Positions 17,258-25,670 of a DNA stretch of 64,000 nucleotides are shown here, piece by piece. This DNA is from Gammaproteobacteria bacterium. GTDB lineage: Bacteria > Pseudomonadota > Gammaproteobacteria > Steroidobacterales > Steroidobacteraceae. Positions within the stretch are counted from its first letter, which is position 1. The number at the start of each line of letters is the position of its first letter. A model generated the notes under the pieces. That model was not told the DNA's origin and made no database searches. It worked only from the letters and a program-made list of their open reading frames with translations. The stretch lies in assembly GCA_028293745.1 (NCBI GenBank), contig JAQGOF010000080.1, positions 1 to 64,000 on the forward strand, in the 5' to 3' direction. The position numbers and the translations under genes were made by a program.

Positions 17258-19084
17258 TTACTCCAGGGAGTAGCTCCAGCGCTCGATCCAGGGCAGCAAA
17301 ACCGGCAACACCCCGCTGAAGTGCCGCTCGTAGTGCTTCCAACGCCGCACGGATCGGGCGCTCACGGGCTCGAGCACCTGAGCGTAGCTGGGTGTGCTGA
17401 TCAACCCCTTGGCAAGAGCGCGTTCCCCCGGCTCGAGCAGGGCGTCGTCCCAGGGTAACCCCAGGAATACCCTGAGCTTATCGACTTCGGATGCGAAGTC
17501 CGAGACGAGCCGTTCGTATTGCAGCTCGTAGCTGCGTGGACGCAGCAGAGGCCATTGCGAATACCAGAAGTCGAATACGCGCGCGTAGACCTTGGCCAGC
17601 GTCGGCAGATCACTGCACAGCAACGCAACGCCCGGTGAGCGGAAATGCTGCAGGAAGCAGCTCAGCAGCGTGTCGCAGGGATGACGGATGGCGAGAATGA
17701 TGCTCGCCTGGGGGAACAATCGTTGAATCAGCGGCAGCAGGACGAGGTTCAGCGGGTTCTTGTCCACGAGCCGCCGGCCCGGAAGCAAACCTCGCCGACG
17801 CGCACGATCCCAATAATTTGCGCGGATCACGTCGATGGTCTGTTGAGTCAACTTGCCCATCGCGGCTGGATATCTGAAACCGCTCTGCGTGACTTCATCG
17901 AGGGCCCTGAGCAGGAAAGGCTGCTCGTCCATGGACTGTAGCAAGGGATGAGCATCCAGTACGTGCTCCAACAGAGTCGTCCCTGAGCGTGGGAATCCCA
18001 CTATGAAGATGGGGCTGTCTTCCCTTGGAGGCCCCACGCCTTGCCAGGTTGCGATGTCGCCCGGATCGCATGTGCTGGAGGTCAGTGACCACGTCTGCGA
18101 CTCCTCTGCTGAGGATGCGCCTGTCGCGACTCGGAGAAATGCCAGCTGCGAACGGTGGGCTTCTTCCGTTACCGAGTACGCCTCCTCGTAACGACCCAGC
18201 GCGTCACAAACCTTGGCGAGCGGAAAGAGCAGAGTATGCCGGTGCGCGAGGTCGTCCTGGTTCTGCAGCGCCACGCTCAGGTGTTGATACGCCTCTTCGT
18301 GTTTACCGGCTCTATCAGCCAACACCGCCGACATCAGCAATCGATCGGGGTCGGCTTCGAGGCTGCGGTCATTGAGCAGGGCGCGCTCCATGGTCACACG
18401 TGCCTCGTCCAAATGATTCAGTCGCTCCAAAATGGATGCAAAACCGAGGGCTGCCCGCCCGTGCCGCGGAGGATTCGCTCGCAGCCGCTCCAACGCCTCC
18501 CGCACCTGCGGTACTACTCCCAAAGCTACGAGCAGGAGGACAATCCGCACGGTGATGTCGATCGTCTGTCCCTCCAGCTTTTGCCAGCCTTCCAGTGACA
18601 CCAGAGCTTCCTCGAGTAGTGAGAGCTCGTAACAGCACTGCGCGTACGCCCAGCGGACAGTGACATCGCCCGGCGCAAGAGCTGCGGCGTCCCGGAGCGC
18701 GCTGTATGCCGCCCTGTAGTCGCACCGGTCCATTTGCAGGATGCCCAGGTTGTAAAGCAGGCCCGCCGATGGAGGACCCAGCTGCAGTGCCCGCTCGAAT
18801 GCGTTGAGAGCTTGCGCGTACCTACGGGTCGGCCGCAGGGCAGTACCCAGATTTTGCCAATGTCCGGCGACGGTGGGCTGCATCAGTGTAAGGGCATTGA
18901 ATACCCGCACTGCGTCTTCATGACGACGTTGGGAATAGAGGACCTGGCCGAGTATTTCCATCGCGCCTGGATGATGGTGGTTCCCATCGAGGACCTGGAG
19001 GCACTTCGCCTGCGCGGCTGCGAGCTGGCCAGCAGCCAGATCCTGCCGTGCCAGCGCTACCAGCACTTCGGGGTCGCCTTGCAA
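17258..19084 (-). CDS. TPR-containing sulfotransferase
   Basis: 608 residues. The N-terminal half (about residues 1-330) is a run of tetratricopeptide repeats. The C-terminal part is a PAPS-dependent sulfotransferase with the 5'-phosphosulfate loop IVGFPRSGTTLLEHVLDAHP near residues 357-376 and a later RHPCDTLLSCF segment resembling the 3'-phosphate-binding region. The architecture resembles tyrosylprotein-sulfotransferase-like bacterial enzymes, so a protein or peptide acceptor is plausible but unproven. The start is TTG at 19084 with AGGAG 8 nt upstream, 17 bp after the stop of the PAP2-like gene, suggesting one transcript. No signal peptide is visible. Confidence 0.9.
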   Translation of the reverse strand: MQGDPEVLVALARQDLAAGQLAAAQAKCLQVLDGNHHHPGAMEILGQVLYSQRRHEDAVRVFNALTLMQPTVAGHWQNLGTALRPTRRYAQALNAFERALQLGPPSAGLLYNLGILQMDRCDYRAAYSALRDAAALAPGDVTVRWAYAQCCYELSLLEEALVSLEGWQKLEGQTIDITVRIVLLLVALGVVPQVREALERLRANPPRHGRAALGFASILERLNHLDEARVTMERALLNDRSLEADPDRLLMSAVLADRAGKHEEAYQHLSVALQNQDDLAHRHTLLFPLAKVCDALGRYEEAYSVTEEAHRSQLAFLRVATGASSAEESQTWSLTSSTCDPGDIATWQGVGPPREDSPIFIVGFPRSGTTLLEHVLDAHPLLQSMDEQPFLLRALDEVTQSGFRYPAAMGKLTQQTIDVIRANYWDRARRRGLLPGRRLVDKNPLNLVLLPLIQRLFPQASIILAIRHPCDTLLSCFLQHFRSPGVALLCSDLPTLAKVYARVFDFWYSQWPLLRPRSYELQYERLVSDFASEVDKLRVFLGLPWDDALLEPGERALAKGLISTPSYAQVLEPVSARSVRRWKHYERHFSGVLPVLLPWIERWSYSLE

Positions 19085-19101
19085 GGCTGAGACTCCTGCC
19101 G

Positions 19102-20322
19102 CTATTTGGCCGCAGCGCCTGTCCGCGCCAGTCCGTAAGCAGCAGCGACCAACGTACCAACCTGCTCGCCCATATGGTTCCCCACTTCACATGAGTTGCG
19201 AAAGTGTACGCCGTCGTAGATGCGGGCATTGGATACTTCCTTGACCAGATCCTCGGTCCGCGTCCAGTAGCGGGTCACGCCGCGTAACGTGTTGCTCGTT
19301 GTGCTCAAAGTCGGCATCGTTTCCTTGCCAACGTCAGCACGAATAAGGGTGGCTATGGTCGACGCAATAACACAGTGCGCACAGGGATACTCCGGGTGCA
19401 TAGGCGTGGCGATCAGCGGTGTCCAATCAGCATCGCGCTCGGTTTTGGCGTTGCCGTCGCGATCTCCGTTACGGACAGCGGTAATCGGCCGCCAAAACTG
19501 ATAGTGGTATTTGGCATCGAGCGCCGCAATCTCGGCGTCGTTGATCGCGGCGGCGATAGCGGCGAAGAGTCGCGCGTTGCGCGTCACCTCGCGGCCGGGT
19601 GCGGCGCTCAGGGAGCGCACAACACCTATGTGGATGTCAGGCAATGCCGTTGCCCAGAACCGCGCGATTTCCGTTTGCTGCGAGGTGCGTTCCGTACTGC
19701 TTGCAGAACCGAGTGTTTTTATTTCGTTGTAATCTCGCGCCCACAGCTCGCCCTTGAGGTCTGGAGGGGGGCCTGGCCGGAGCTGTGCCCCACTCTTCAG
19801 GAACCAAGGTCGGTGCTGCGCAACCGCATACCCGAGTGGAAATGTCGTTGGAACATACACACCCGGTGTGGTGACAGGGCGATAGGGCTCGATTGCCCCG
19901 ATATCGTCGGCGTGCTTCGCGATCACATCCGCGGCCGCTTTCTCGCCGAGCTCGATGCCACGCTTCCGCGCTGAATCATCCGGAATCGCAGTAAGCGCTT
20001 TCTGGTAGGCAGTCTCGGTCTGCGCTTTCAGCAGGGGTGCCTCGTGGATCAGTACGCTGCGGCTCGCGGCGGCAATGGCTGCATCGATCGAGGCACCCTG
20101 CGCCGACCCAAGATCGACACGGTCGTGCGGGTAACGCGCGGTGATCGCGTTCACCGCTTCGTACACTGCACTCTGCGCCAGGGCCACGGTCCGCGTCGTG
20201 TTGGGACCGTCGTCCGCGATCTCGCAGGTCTTACCCGCCCAATCGGCGAGAGTGTCGGCGTGCGCTGCCAGTGAGACCCACAGCAGCGTCAATTGAGCGA
20301 GCCGGCCAAGGAACGTCTGCAT
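19102..20322 (-). CDS. exported PAP2/vanadium haloperoxidase-superfamily protein
   Basis: About 406 residues. I chose the ATG at 20322 because it begins a good signal peptide (MQTFLGRLAQLTLLWVSLAA then HADTLAD) and leaves 52 bp to the divergent gene; the frame is open further upstream to 20394. Vanadate/phosphate-site motifs are present in order: KYHYQFWRPITAVR, MHPEYPCAHC, and ARIYDGVHFRNSCEVG. These correspond to the three PAP2/haloperoxidase motifs, with PCAH in place of the more common PSGH. It may be a periplasmic acid phosphatase or a haloperoxidase; sequence alone does not decide. It lies directly upstream of, and probably in an operon with, the TPR-sulfotransferase. Confidence 0.85.
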   Translation of the reverse strand: MQTFLGRLAQLTLLWVSLAAHADTLADWAGKTCEIADDGPNTTRTVALAQSAVYEAVNAITARYPHDRVDLGSAQGASIDAAIAAASRSVLIHEAPLLKAQTETAYQKALTAIPDDSARKRGIELGEKAAADVIAKHADDIGAIEPYRPVTTPGVYVPTTFPLGYAVAQHRPWFLKSGAQLRPGPPPDLKGELWARDYNEIKTLGSASSTERTSQQTEIARFWATALPDIHIGVVRSLSAAPGREVTRNARLFAAIAAAINDAEIAALDAKYHYQFWRPITAVRNGDRDGNAKTERDADWTPLIATPMHPEYPCAHCVIASTIATLIRADVGKETMPTLSTTSNTLRGVTRYWTRTEDLVKEVSNARIYDGVHFRNSCEVGNHMGEQVGTLVAAAYGLARTGAAAK

Positions 20323-20374
20323 GAGGACTTTTCCCCCTGTTTTCGAAGGTGCCCATAGTAGTGGATACTGAGTC

Positions 20375-22591
20375 ATGAGCTCGATAGATCCCACCAGGAT
20401 GCGTGACCTGGAATCCGCTGTCCGTGACCACCGCGCGGGTCGCCTTCGCGAGGCGGTAGCGGCCTACGAGAGCTTGCTGCGGCGGAACCCCGATGATGCC
20501 GATCTGATGCAATTGCTCGGAGTGGCACTTGGACAGCGCGGAGATCATGAAGCCGGTGCCCGGTTCCTGGCTCGTTCGCTCGAGCTGAAGCCCGATCGTC
20601 CCACCGTTCTCCTGAATCTCGCTCACGCATTACGCACGCTAGGACGGGAGGAGGAGGCGCTACGCTGCTGTAATCGAGCGCTCGCACTGGATCCGTCACT
20701 CGCCGGCGGATACCGCACGCGAGCAGCAGCACTGGCTGCGCTCGGACGTCTTCAGGACGCACTGGCAAACTACGGCCAGGCGGTGCGCCTCGCTCCGAAT
20801 GATCCCTCGGCACACGCTGACCTTGGTGTGGCGTTGGATGCGGTAGGGCGTACCGCAGATGCTTTGTCATGCTTCGAGCGAGCAATTGCGCTCGATCCGA
20901 ATATAGCCGCCGCGCATCATAATCACGCCATGCTGAACGCTCGTCTGGGTAACCAGGAGCGGGCGCTGCAGAGCTTCGATCGCGCAGTCGCGTTGCAGCC
21001 CCATCATGCGGCGCTTCATAACAACCGGGCCAATACCCTCAAGGAGCTCGGGCGCTTACCTGAAGCGCTGAAAGGTTACTCGCTTGCACTTGCGATCGAG
21101 CCAGGCAACCCCGAGACATTGCACAACCGGGCAGTCGTCAGCTCGCTGCTCGGCGATCATACCGAAGCGCTGCGAGATTACGACGAGTTGCTCGCTCGTG
21201 GTGGTGAGAAAGCGCCGGATTTGATTGGGCGAGGCGCTGCCCTGGTCGCCCTGAAACGCAACGCTGAGGCGCTCGCACCGCTGCAGCGAGGCACTGAGCT
21301 CTTGCCGAACGACGCGGAGGGGCACACTCAGTACGGGGTTGCGTTGCTACGACTGAGTCGTTACGCGGAGGCTCTGGCCAGCTTCGACCGGGCTCTGGCA
21401 CTCGAGCCTGACCAGCCGGAAGTGCTCAACAATCGCAGTATCGCACTGGTCGCCCTCGGTCGGGTGGAGGAGGCCCTCATCACGCTCCAAGGTGCAATCG
21501 CCCTGAGCAAGGAGTCCGCCGATACCTACACCAACCTCGGCCTCGTCTACCGGGCGCTGGGTCGTAACTACGAGGCCATGGCCAGTTTCCGGCAAACGCT
21601 CGCGCGCAAGCCCGCCGATCCCGCCGCGAGTTTTGCATTGGCCTTCGCTCACCTCACCGTGGGCGAATTCAAGGAGGGATGGCCACTGTACGAGTCACGC
21701 TTCCAGGAGCCGACGCTCGCCGTTCCAACACGTGACTTCGGCGTGCCGCGCTGGAACGGAGTGGACTCGCTGGTGGGCAAGACGCTGTTGGTGAACGCGG
21801 AGCAGGGTCTCGGCGATGCGATCCATTTCTGCCGTTACCTGCCACCGCTGGCCGCGCGGGGAATCAACATCGTCTTCGAAGTGATGCCAGCGCTCAAAGC
21901 ACTGCTGCGAACGCTCCCGGGCTCCATTCAGATCATCGGCCGGGGCGAGCGGATTCCGGCGGCCGACTATCACTGTCCCTTGCTCAGCCTGCCGCTGGCG
22001 TTGGGTACGGATCTCGCCACGATTCCGGCCGATGTGCCGTACCTGGCGACGGATGCGGAACGCACTGCGAAATGGGCGGGTCGGATACAGGCCATTCCGG
22101 GATTGCGCGTCGGAATCGCCTGGCAGGGCAATCCGACAGTCGAGCAGCTCATGTGGGCGCGCGGGCGTTCCATGCCGCTCGTGGAGCTCGCGCCGCTGGC
22201 TCGAATCCCGGGTGTCAGTCTGATTTCCCTGCAGAAGGGGGCCGGATCAGAGCAGATCCGGGACGTTCCGTTCAGCGACCGGGTGCTCGATCTGGGCGCG
22301 GAGCTCGATGAGGGGCCGGATGCGTTTGTGGATACCGCAGCGGTAATGGCGGGCCTCGATCTTGTCATCAGCACTGATACCTCCATTGCGCATCTCGCGG
22401 GGGCACTCGCGCGACCGGCGTGGATCGCCCTGCCCGCGGCTGCTGAATGGCGTTGGCTCCTGGAGCGCAGCGACAGCCCCTGGTACCCAACCATGCGCCT
22501 CTTTCGGCAACGGCGCCGAGGCCACTGGCCATCCGTCGTTTCGGCCATGGTCTCGGCCCTGACGCCGCTTGCGTCCGGGCACCCGCGCTAG
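20375..22591 (+). CDS. TPR protein with C-terminal glycosyltransferase-like domain
   Basis: 738 residues. Roughly the first 440 residues are about a dozen tandem tetratricopeptide repeats with consensus such as ALASFDRALALEPDQPEVL. The C-terminal 280 residues resemble glycosyltransferase family 9/41-type folds: LVNAEQGLGDAIHFCRYLPPL, RVGIAWQGNP, and near the end DLVISTDTSIAHLAGALARP. This matches the nucleotide-sugar-binding half of such enzymes. It could glycosylate a protein or act as a scaffold. It is divergent from the PAP2-sulfotransferase pair and convergent with the hydroxylase pair. No export signal is apparent. Donor and acceptor cannot be read from the sequence. Confidence 0.85.
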   Translation: MSSIDPTRMRDLESAVRDHRAGRLREAVAAYESLLRRNPDDADLMQLLGVALGQRGDHEAGARFLARSLELKPDRPTVLLNLAHALRTLGREEEALRCCNRALALDPSLAGGYRTRAAALAALGRLQDALANYGQAVRLAPNDPSAHADLGVALDAVGRTADALSCFERAIALDPNIAAAHHNHAMLNARLGNQERALQSFDRAVALQPHHAALHNNRANTLKELGRLPEALKGYSLALAIEPGNPETLHNRAVVSSLLGDHTEALRDYDELLARGGEKAPDLIGRGAALVALKRNAEALAPLQRGTELLPNDAEGHTQYGVALLRLSRYAEALASFDRALALEPDQPEVLNNRSIALVALGRVEEALITLQGAIALSKESADTYTNLGLVYRALGRNYEAMASFRQTLARKPADPAASFALAFAHLTVGEFKEGWPLYESRFQEPTLAVPTRDFGVPRWNGVDSLVGKTLLVNAEQGLGDAIHFCRYLPPLAARGINIVFEVMPALKALLRTLPGSIQIIGRGERIPAADYHCPLLSLPLALGTDLATIPADVPYLATDAERTAKWAGRIQAIPGLRVGIAWQGNPTVEQLMWARGRSMPLVELAPLARIPGVSLISLQKGAGSEQIRDVPFSDRVLDLGAELDEGPDAFVDTAAVMAGLDLVISTDTSIAHLAGALARPAWIALPAAAEWRWLLERSDSPWYPTMRLFRQRRRGHWPSVVSAMVSALTPLASGHPR

Positions 22592-22609
22592 GAGCCGGTC
22601 TGACAGCCC

Positions 22610-23071
22610 TTACCTGATGCGTTTGACCTTGGTCTTGCGCCCGTGATCGGCCACGAGCCACAGGGAGGTCATCGCCCCGTGCTCGATGTGCACAGCCTCG
22701 CCAACGGAGAAACTAATGTTGGGCGAGGGTTCGGCCTGCCGCCATACCTGCTCGTTGTCCAGTGTAAAGATCAACTCGCCACGAGGTGCCTGCCGCAGGG
22801 CGCGGATCTTACCTGTCAGTACGCCGCTCTCGGGCTTGTGTTCTTCAGACGGGGAGCGCTTGTGTTCGATCTCGGCTGTCATGCCGAACTTGTCCGCCTC
22901 CACCTTGGGCAGTGAGCCGGCCAAGGCATCGAAGCACGCCAGCCGTTGTGCCTGGTCGCTTTCGTGGGCACAACGACGCATCCCATCACTGAGGGCGTCA
23001 GTTCCTGCCAGCACCGGCAGGCAGACTGGCGCGAGCAGGAGCAACGATCTGCGTAATAGAGACCAAGTCAT
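22610..23071 (-). CDS. small secreted hypothetical protein coupled to the beta-hydroxylase gene
   Basis: 153 residues. The frame is open further upstream, but the ATG at 23071 overlaps the TGA of the upstream hydroxylase gene (ATGA, 4 bp) and begins a clear signal peptide (MTWSLLRRSLLLLAPVCLPV ending near LAG). The mature part starts with MRRCAHESDQAQRLACFDAL, a paired-cysteine motif found in several small envelope proteins, and continues with a predicted beta-rich region. Translation is likely coupled to the hydroxylase. It could be a periplasmic partner or substrate, but no function is recognised. Confidence 0.8.
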   Translation of the reverse strand: MTWSLLRRSLLLLAPVCLPVLAGTDALSDGMRRCAHESDQAQRLACFDALAGSLPKVEADKFGMTAEIEHKRSPSEEHKPESGVLTGKIRALRQAPRGELIFTLDNEQVWRQAEPSPNISFSVGEAVHIEHGAMTSLWLVADHGRKTKVKRIR

Positions 23072-24378
23072 CTCGAGCCCAACTGAGGCGCATCTGCGCC
23101 GTAATAGCGACCCACACCGATAGTCAACGCGCGTACGAGGTCGCGTTCCGGTGCTGTCAGCAGCGGATTCCAGATATCGAATATCAGGATGACCCGCGTC
23201 GCGTCGCTCTCGTTCCATGCCTCGTGCTCGATCGTATCATCGAATACCCAGGCCTTGCCTTTCTGCCAGGCGCGCACCTGTGAGCCGACCCGGAATTCGC
23301 AGCCCCCCGGAATGATGAGGGGAAGGTGGACGATGGAGCGCGTGTTGGTTGTTCCCGTATGCGGCGGGAGGCGCGTGCGCGGCTTGAGCACCGAGAAGTA
23401 GGCTCCCGGAGCATAGCCGGGTACATCACACAGGGGCAGGCGCGCCAGGACCGCGGCAGTCTTCGGACATTTTGCGATATGACTCTCTACGGGCGTGCCG
23501 TCGTGCCAGAGAGAGTAGGTGCTCCAATCCATTGAATGATTGAGCGGACCCCATTGATCCACTGGCGTACCCGGCGGGAAGTCGACGTACGGGGTGAAGC
23601 CTGAACCGTCGGTGTCCAACACCGACAGGGCTTCGGCAGCGACGTCCTCAGTGGCCTCTTCGAGAATATCCAGCCAGGGAAAGTCCTCGCGGGGGAAGAA
23701 CTCGATAGCGGGCAAGTACGGGAAGAGCATGCTCTTGGGCTCACTCGCGTACACGCGCCGCTTGCCCAGCAGAATGTCGCGGCAACCGCTGAAACGCTGT
23801 TGCTCCACCGCGGCGTGCTGAGACACCACCGAGGCAACTTCCTGATCGAGAAACGCTTCCATGTCGCGACGGTTTGCGAGCACCACGTCCCTGGCGCGGG
23901 CCAGGGCGGGCCCCATATGTTGGGGAGCCTGACCGCTGCGCGCGGCTGAAGCAAGTGCGCCCTCGTATACCATGGCCGCCGCTTTGGGCTTGCCGAGCCG
24001 CTCGAGGAGATCACCCTTCTGCAGCAAAGCCAGCACGTAGCGCGGCTCGAGAGCAAGCGCCTTGTCGAGAGCTTCGGATTGCGCCTGCAGGTCGCCGAGA
24101 GCACGGCACACGGCCGCCAGGTTGGTCCACAGCACCTTCGAATTGGCATCACTGACCAGAGCGCGCTCAAAGAGCTCTCTGGCGCGAGCGGCGTTGCCCG
24201 TGCGAAACAGGTAGCCGCCAGCCGCATTGAGAACGATCGGTTGCTGCGGGGCACGAGCCAGGGCCATCTCGACGAGCTTCAGGGCCTCCGTGGGCGGTTG
24301 GTTCCTTGAAACCTGGTCAATGGCGTCTGCGAGGGCTCGGGCTTCGGGTTCGCTGATGGGTATCGCTGTTGCGTTCAC
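23068..24378 (-). CDS. TPR-containing aspartyl/asparaginyl beta-hydroxylase
   Basis: 436 residues with a GTG start. TPR repeats occupy about residues 1-170. The C-terminal domain is a 2-oxoglutarate/Fe(II) Asp/Asn beta-hydroxylase with the first iron His in PPHTGTTNTRSIVHLPL, the second in DDTIEHEAWNESD, and the following Arg in TRVILIFDIWNP for 2-oxoglutarate. The family hydroxylates Asp/Asn side chains in proteins or peptides, or in some cases lipids. It overlaps the next gene by 4 bp. Its pairing with a TPR-sulfotransferase and TonB receptors is a recurring type of neighbourhood in my recollection, but a common substrate is not known. Confidence 0.9.
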   Translation of the reverse strand: MNATAIPISEPEARALADAIDQVSRNQPPTEALKLVEMALARAPQQPIVLNAAGGYLFRTGNAARARELFERALVSDANSKVLWTNLAAVCRALGDLQAQSEALDKALALEPRYVLALLQKGDLLERLGKPKAAAMVYEGALASAARSGQAPQHMGPALARARDVVLANRRDMEAFLDQEVASVVSQHAAVEQQRFSGCRDILLGKRRVYASEPKSMLFPYLPAIEFFPREDFPWLDILEEATEDVAAEALSVLDTDGSGFTPYVDFPPGTPVDQWGPLNHSMDWSTYSLWHDGTPVESHIAKCPKTAAVLARLPLCDVPGYAPGAYFSVLKPRTRLPPHTGTTNTRSIVHLPLIIPGGCEFRVGSQVRAWQKGKAWVFDDTIEHEAWNESDATRVILIFDIWNPLLTAPERDLVRALTIGVGRYYGADAPQLGSR

Positions 24379-24513
24379 GGTACTTGTGGGTGGTAGCGCT
24401 TATAGCGGCGAAGTGTACCCGGAGTAAGGGCTCAAGGGCGTATACGACACAAATGCGACGAATTCCGAGGAGTGGCACCTTCGCTATCCGCCGGAAAGTG
24501 GTAGGTTCGTGGC

Positions 24514-25578
24514 GTGCGCAGAATTGCACCCATACTTCTCGACGGGCGAGGCACCGCGCGGGCTGTCAGTCTCTGGGTGTTGCTGCTCGCGTTCCCCTGC
24601 CAGGTTGTCTTGTGCGCGGCCGATGAGCCGTCAGCTGCCCTGCCAGCGACCGCTTTGCATACAACTGAGCGCGAACAGGTCGAGCCTTTGCTGTTCGCGT
24701 CCCCGACTACACGCGATCACATCGGGCGCGTGATCGTTCCGGTCACCATCAACGGCAAGGGACCGTTCCGATTTATCGTAGACACGGGTGCCACCCACTC
24801 GACCATCTCGCCGGGACTGGTACAAACTTTGGGCTTGCAGCCCTCCGCGGAAGCTTCGGTCGTCCTGAACGGCATCACAGGCTCAGCCCTGGTGACGTTC
24901 GTGACAGTAGACCGATTGCAGGCGGGTGACATGACAATCGAGGCAACAGCGCTGCCCGTGGTCTCGGCCGACGTCATGAACGGTGCCGATGGAATACTGG
25001 GAGCCGCCGGCTTTACGACCAGAACCCTCATGGTCGACTTCCAACATAACCGAGTGGCCATCTCCCGCGGTGTCGCTGCCGCGGTGCGCACGGAAGCGAT
25101 GAGGGTCCATGCTCTGCGTCTGACGCATGGCCTGATCACGTTGGAGACGCGGGTGGGCGGAGTGCGCGTTCAGGCGGTGGTCGATACAGGTTCGGAGCGT
25201 ACTCTCGGCAATCTCGCGTTGCGCGATGCCCTTCGTATGCCAGGGCGAGGCGCAGGCCTGGTTCAGGTGACCTCGGTGTATGGAGCTACCGCGAAGATAG
25301 AGGCGGGCGAGATTCGAATTGCTCCAACCATCGTCATCGATTCCCTGCGTATCACTGATGTGGGCATCGTGTACGGGGATTTTCACATCTTCAAGGTTTG
25401 GGAAATGACGGACAAGCCTGCAATGATCATTGGCATGGACGTGCTGGGCACCGTTCCCCTGCTGGGTATCGATTTCGAGAGACAGGACGTGTATCTCGCA
25501 GGCGTGCGCAGCAAGAACGGCGAGGACGTGTTCCAGGCAATGCACGGATACAATGGGGACCCGGCGATTAAAAAGTAG
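24514..25578 (+). CDS. exported retropepsin-like aspartic protease with two DTG domains
   Basis: 354 residues with a GTG start at 24514. An N-terminal signal segment (WVLLLAFPCQVVLCAADE) points to the periplasm. Two aspartic-protease half-sites are present in one chain: FIVDTGATHSTIS (about residue 90) and AVVDTGSERTLGN (about residue 225), each followed by the beta-hairpin and IIG/ILG-type psi-loop residues (DGILGAAG, AMIIGMDVLG). Retropepsins are usually dimers of one half-site, so a tandem fusion would act as a pepsin-like monomer. It is divergent from the hydroxylase gene (135 bp) and convergent with the receptor at 25671. It may process exported peptides; the substrate is unknown. Confidence 0.88.
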   Translation: MRRIAPILLDGRGTARAVSLWVLLLAFPCQVVLCAADEPSAALPATALHTTEREQVEPLLFASPTTRDHIGRVIVPVTINGKGPFRFIVDTGATHSTISPGLVQTLGLQPSAEASVVLNGITGSALVTFVTVDRLQAGDMTIEATALPVVSADVMNGADGILGAAGFTTRTLMVDFQHNRVAISRGVAAAVRTEAMRVHALRLTHGLITLETRVGGVRVQAVVDTGSERTLGNLALRDALRMPGRGAGLVQVTSVYGATAKIEAGEIRIAPTIVIDSLRITDVGIVYGDFHIFKVWEMTDKPAMIIGMDVLGTVPLLGIDFERQDVYLAGVRSKNGEDVFQAMHGYNGDPAIKK

Positions 25579-25589
25579 AACCCCGGTTC

Positions 25590-25653
25590 CGTGGGACGTA
25601 GAGCCCCGTTACGGTTGGAGGTCCCACGACGCCCAGCTTCGGTGCCGTGGGAC
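25590..25653. repeat. triplicated GTGGGAC motif between convergent genes
   Basis: The octamer cgtgggac occurs at 25590-25597 and 25646-25653, with its complement gtcccacg at 25621-25628, inside the 92-bp gap between the protease stop and the receptor stop. The first and second copies can pair as an 8-bp stem with a 23-nt loop, and the second and third can also pair. It may act as a bidirectional transcription barrier, though no T-run follows. Confidence 0.5.
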
Positions 25654-25670
25654 CCACCCCTACCTCTGGA

